Source: Hsuehochloa calcarea (lineage: Eukaryota > Streptophyta > Magnoliopsida > Poales > Poaceae). From it: DNA of 64,000 nucleotides. The position numbers were made by a program, and so were the translations under genes. The stretch spans positions 23,660,177 through 23,724,176 of the forward strand of contig CM070596.1 in NCBI GenBank assembly GCA_036346395.1, in the 5' to 3' direction. Below are positions 60,619 through 64,000 of this stretch, piece by piece. Every line of letters starts with the position of its first letter. The first letter of the stretch is position 1. The notes beneath the pieces are model-generated. The model did no database searches, was not told the DNA's origin, and was given only the letters and a program-made list of their open reading frames with translations.

Positions 60619-61140
60619 TTGATAAATACAATACTTTTTGGCAATCCTTATAGGCGGTGGTGCGATAGGGCAGAGTTGGAGACGAGAGAAGGCACCGGAA
60701 GGGGAGAGAGGAGAGGAGGTGGCGGTACCTTAGAGGAGAAGTGACAACGCTGGGGCAGGGCGAGGAGGCAGCGACGATGCATGGCGAAAAGGCGGAGATG
60801 AAGGCATCCTTCTCTCATCGCTGCGCCTCGAGTTCACTGCATCGCAGATTATTCATCCCAATCCTCCCCTAGGTCACCGCCGCCTCTTGCTCCGCGCCGA
60901 CCGAGCAAACATCGCCTTCTCCTCCTCGCTTACCACCACGGCACCATTACTGTTTCCTCCCACAGCCTCCCACCTCCTTGCAGTGATGTGCCTAGCGAGC
61001 GCTACAGAGATCAATGGCCGTGAGAACTGAGTCGTGGCTTAAATTCAAAGTGGAAGGTGACTGTCAACGTGCTCCCCTGTTTTCTTGTTGACCGATAATG
61101 GCTGAAAATAGGAAACACGTTAGAGAGGAAAGTTAGCATC
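60619..61140. other. GC-rich, UTR-like DNA upstream of the fragment
   Basis: High GC and rich in GGCG/GAGGAG phrases. On the minus strand it could be the 5' leader of the fragment at 60467-60618, with a possible donor AAG|GTACCGCC near 60727-60735. No coding sequence is recognised. Confidence 0.3.
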
Positions 61141-61679
61141 AACATCAACATCAACTTCCAAAGGTAAACAATCTACAAACTCAAAATTTTAATTTCCTAG
61201 TAGTAGTAGCAGCAAGTGATGCAACAGAAATAGTTCATATTTCTGTTTTTATGTCACTTTTTTTTGAATTCCGTTGCAACATACGGACACCCTACTAGTC
61301 AAGAGAGTAAATTACACAAGGAAAAAGAGTAAATTACAACATGGACTCCAAAACTTGCACCAATATCCTGAAACTCCTGGATTAGTTTGTCATGTTCATA
61401 AGCTCGGCCTCATTAGTCAACTAGCTAGAGGCTGAAATCGAGTGGTATCGAATATCTATAGCCACGTCCAAACATAAAAAATTCAATGTGTTTTCATAAG
61501 AATATCCTGTTTCAGCTGTACTGCAGAAACTTTCAGCTTACCAATCATCACATCTATTATGCATTCCACTGTTTCAGATACACAGTGGCAGCTTCAAACA
61601 TCCATGATCGTTAGTATTTAGCTGCAAAATAACCGAAGGCATGCTCATAAGGAATTACCGTTTCGTTTCCTATGTGAGT

Positions 61680-61905
61680 AACAGTACGTCCATGAGCAAG
61701 TCAACAAGCATTGCAACAATAGATCAGAATAGCTTTTAGCTGATAACATCCAGCAGTAAGTAGCACAATACGTCCATGAGTAACTAAACTAGCATGTAAG
61801 GAATGGATCAGAAATGCAGAATAGCTGTCTTGAGCTCTCAGTTGATATGATCCAGTAGTAACAATACGTCCACGAGTAACCAGCCAAGCATTGCAACAAA
61901 TGGAT
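61680..61905. repeat. Degenerate tandem repeat, about 84-96 bp, three copies
   Basis: ACGTCCATGAGTAAC-type phrases start at 61686, 61770 and 61866. Each is followed at similar distances by AGCATTGCAACAA-like and GGATCAGAATAGCT-like phrases. Confidence 0.65.
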
Positions 61906-62984
61906 CAGAATAGCTACTTCACTTGATAATAGATAGTATCCAGTACACTCAACAAAAAATTCAACACAAAGAGGGAATGCATTCTGGCGTAACAGAATAG
62001 TGGCTTGTAGAAACATGCCAATTCTAGAAATGCAGAAACTGATATCGCAGTAAATATCAGCAATCATATCACAAATCGAAAAATATTAACAGTATATCAG
62101 TGTCCATATAAAGGTTCCCAAGGGCCCAACGATATATTTAACATCGAACCAAATTCCACATCGGTATGTTTTGCATTCCAGACAAGAAACTACATAGAAA
62201 AAAAGGTAGGAAATAAACCATAAAACAGACAATATCAGAAGACAAACATTCATTTCAGTACTCAAGACACTTGCAAATCCTGGTACCCCAAGAAATATCT
62301 GTCACTAGCTACTGATCAGAAAGAGAGCTTACAGGCTCACTGGTCCAATGGCCTACAGAACACAGAAATAGAAGGCAGTGTGAACATATTTTTGCTTCAG
62401 AATATATTGATACAAAACAGGGTTCCAGAAACCGGTGAAAACTGGCTGGTTTTGACTGGTTTCAACAAGAAACCAGAACCAACCTCCTCTGGTTTCAGGT
62501 CAGGTTCTGGTTTCCAAAATCCTGATACAAACTACTGTAGTCAACTCATAAATAAATGGTAAATTGTTTAAAAAGCTAGGACATATTGCAATGAAGAGCT
62601 TGATCATTCTAGTTCTAGTAAAAAAATGTACCAAAATGGCTAACCATTCTCCATAAATGATAGTGTCCAGAGCCTAAGTCATACATCACTACATCAGTTT
62701 ACATTGAGGTAATCCAAGTACATATCATAGTGCCCAGAAATTTGGATCGTGTCTCAACAGAAACTAATCAAAACCATCCTGATGGAGAGCCACCAAGTTT
62801 CCTATAAAAAATCTCGCACGTTCAAATAATAACCAGTCTGGTACCAATTCTACAGGCCCAATTGATGGCATTGGTCATTTCATGATAACATTGGAAAAGA
62901 GCGTGCTAATGGGCCCATGGGGGAAACAAAATGTAATAGTGCTCAGACACATTAAAAAAGTTATCGCGTTTTTTTTTGCACAAA

Positions 62985-63036
62985 TATCAAATGATGGGCA
63001 ATATATACAATATCAAATGATGGGCAATATATACAA
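62985..63036. repeat. Exact 26-bp tandem duplication
   Basis: Two adjacent copies of a 26-bp unit beginning TATCAAATGATGGGC, at 62985-63010 and 63011-63036. Confidence 0.9.
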
Positions 63037-63343
63037 TACTACTCTACTAGCAAACTAGGGAACCAGAATTGCTGATTAAGGAAGCAACAGATAACATCCA
63101 GTGTTGCTTATCTCTATGTCAATGTTCTGGTTCCAGCCATCCTAAAAGCAAAAGTGAGAAAACTGTATTATTCAACCTGGGAGTTTGTACTATTTGCACC
63201 AGTATCTCAGTATTCCTGCGAGTAAAAATTATTTGACACAAAATATGTCCTTAGCTCACAGGATTAGCAGAATCATGAGATCCTGGGTCATGTTTGCCTG
63301 ATTTTTACCATGATTATCGTGCTAGTACCAATCAAAAACATCA

Positions 63344-63898
63344 TCAATGATCAGCATTTGCAGAAACATGCTCCCCTTCTTTGACCACAGATCTGTGTGT
63401 ATCCTGCTCTTCATTTGACCAATTTGAACCATTCACTTCCTCCTCATTGATGAAATCATCCAACGCATTCTTAATACAGAAATTAATAAACAAGGTTAAT
63501 GAAATAAACTCAATATAAATAAGGTGTGTTGGTTTCAGAAGAAACCTCATTTCCATGGTCTCCATTTGATGCACCCTCTTGCTTATGTGAACTGTTGATC
63601 TCTGGCTGCACATCTTCAATGTTGAGCTGTTTGATTACTTTTCTGAAATACAAATTATCTGTGTACAGTTGTAAAACAGAAGCATTCAGTTAAGCTAGAT
63701 AACAAATCAGAAATCAGAATATGGGCTGGACCACTTATAGAGCAACTTCTCACCTTGCGAGCGATGAATTATAGCATCATGAACTTGCATCGGATTATTT
63801 TTTTCATCAGTTTTAAATTTTTGCCGCACCTGATCACGGGTCTTATCAGGGAATAGTTGCTGTATCATTGCAAAATCGCTACCAAATTGTCGCAGACC
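63344..63898 (-). CDS. BDP1: TFIIIB subunit B'' (BDP1-like), last three exons
   Basis: The product is a subunit of TFIIIB, which places RNA polymerase III at tRNA and 5S genes in the nucleus. Exons on the minus strand: 63898-63754, 63658-63546 and 63469-63344, with introns 63753-63659 (95 bp) and 63545-63470 (76 bp). All introns have GT-AG ends, and the phases fit (1, then 0). The first visible exon starts GLRQFGSDFAMIQQLFPDK and continues with RDQVRQKFKTDEKNNP, the second half of the SANT/Myb-like domain that marks B''. The next exon reads DNLYFRKVIKQLNIEDV, a conserved follow-on, then a variable tail. The last exon is acidic (NALDDFINEEEVNGSNW) and ends at a TGA (63346-63344). The earlier exons lie beyond 64000, after the intron that starts at 63899. 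The frame is intact. Identity rests on remembered family motifs. Confidence 0.8.
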
Positions 63899-64000
63899 CT
63901 GGACCGGAATAAATTCAAAAACACAAATTGTAGTGTTACCAACATATACAGGAGCCAAAACATCTTCATAAAAAAATTGTTCAAAATTAAAAAATAGTTG

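Larger units (their letters stand above)
61141..63343. other. DNA downstream of the BDP1-like gene, no gene recognised
   Basis: AT-rich. It includes the near repeat AGAGTAAATTACA at 61304 and 61327, a degenerate tandem repeat at 61680-61900, ACTGGTT/GGTTTC-rich DNA at 62400-62520 and a 26-bp duplication at 62985-63036. The part next to 63343 should hold the 3' UTR of the minus-strand gene; its end cannot be placed by eye. Confidence 0.4.

Overview
This window reads as repeat-dominated nuclear DNA of a grass, probably rice (Oryza) or a close relative. The grounds are SIRE/Maximus-type Ty1/copia LTR retrotransposons with the plant initiator-tRNA primer binding site (TGGTATCAGAGCC), CACTA-type subterminal repeats, a BED-finger hAT transposase, a very long TGTAACATCC-type LTR, and one intron-bearing host gene end at the right edge. 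The species call is inference. Nothing bacterial is present, and almost all reading frames are transposon remains or noise.

Layout. 1-24472: a head-to-tail array of one SIRE-type copia element (family A) on the minus strand with a period of about 9066 bp. The order, read on the minus strand, is LTR3, internal, LTR2, internal, LTR1, internal (cut by the window start). 24473-25050: a truncated gypsy-like LTR. 25051-26376: the right part of a CACTA element with palindromes, a 93-bp repeat and a possible captured exon. 26377-31590: mostly unrecognised DNA with hAT-like subterminal sequence, two or three tRNA-like (SINE-like) modules and a 45-bp minisatellite. 31593-35043: a broken hAT transposase split by a solo copia LTR (33074-34851) with the target duplication GAAAA. 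35044-38194: AT-rich then C-rich DNA resembling a gypsy LTR, followed by unassigned DNA.

38224-48202: a structurally complete family A element (5' LTR 1905 bp, 3' LTR 1875 bp) with the 5-bp target duplication ATTTG. It sits 29 bp inside another LTR that continues at 48208. 50182-56430: a second SIRE-type element (family B) with a 5' LTR, gag and a truncated pol, cut off inside reverse transcriptase. 56613-56930: CACTA-like subterminal repeats. 56951-60466: a complete 3.5-kb LTR, probably a solo LTR. 60467-63343: a small exon-like fragment and unassigned DNA. 63344-63898 and on past the edge: the 3' exons of a minus-strand gene for the TFIIIB subunit B'' (BDP1), with part of its SANT domain.

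None of the retroelements looks autonomous. Family A copies have broken gag and pol; the 38-kb copy also lost about 1.09 kb between integrase and reverse transcriptase at an ACCATG microhomology, and the family B copy lost most of the integrase core and everything after the YVDD motif. The most striking unexplained signal is in the copia LTRs: clusters of a 9-bp palindrome, GGTCNGACC, repeated at a regular 19-23 bp spacing (about two helical turns). It occurs in both families and in the solo LTR, and copy number differs by exactly one 22-bp unit between the two LTRs of one element. The second is the tandem array itself, whose units all share a one-base deletion in the primer binding site, which points to spread by DNA recombination rather than retrotransposition.
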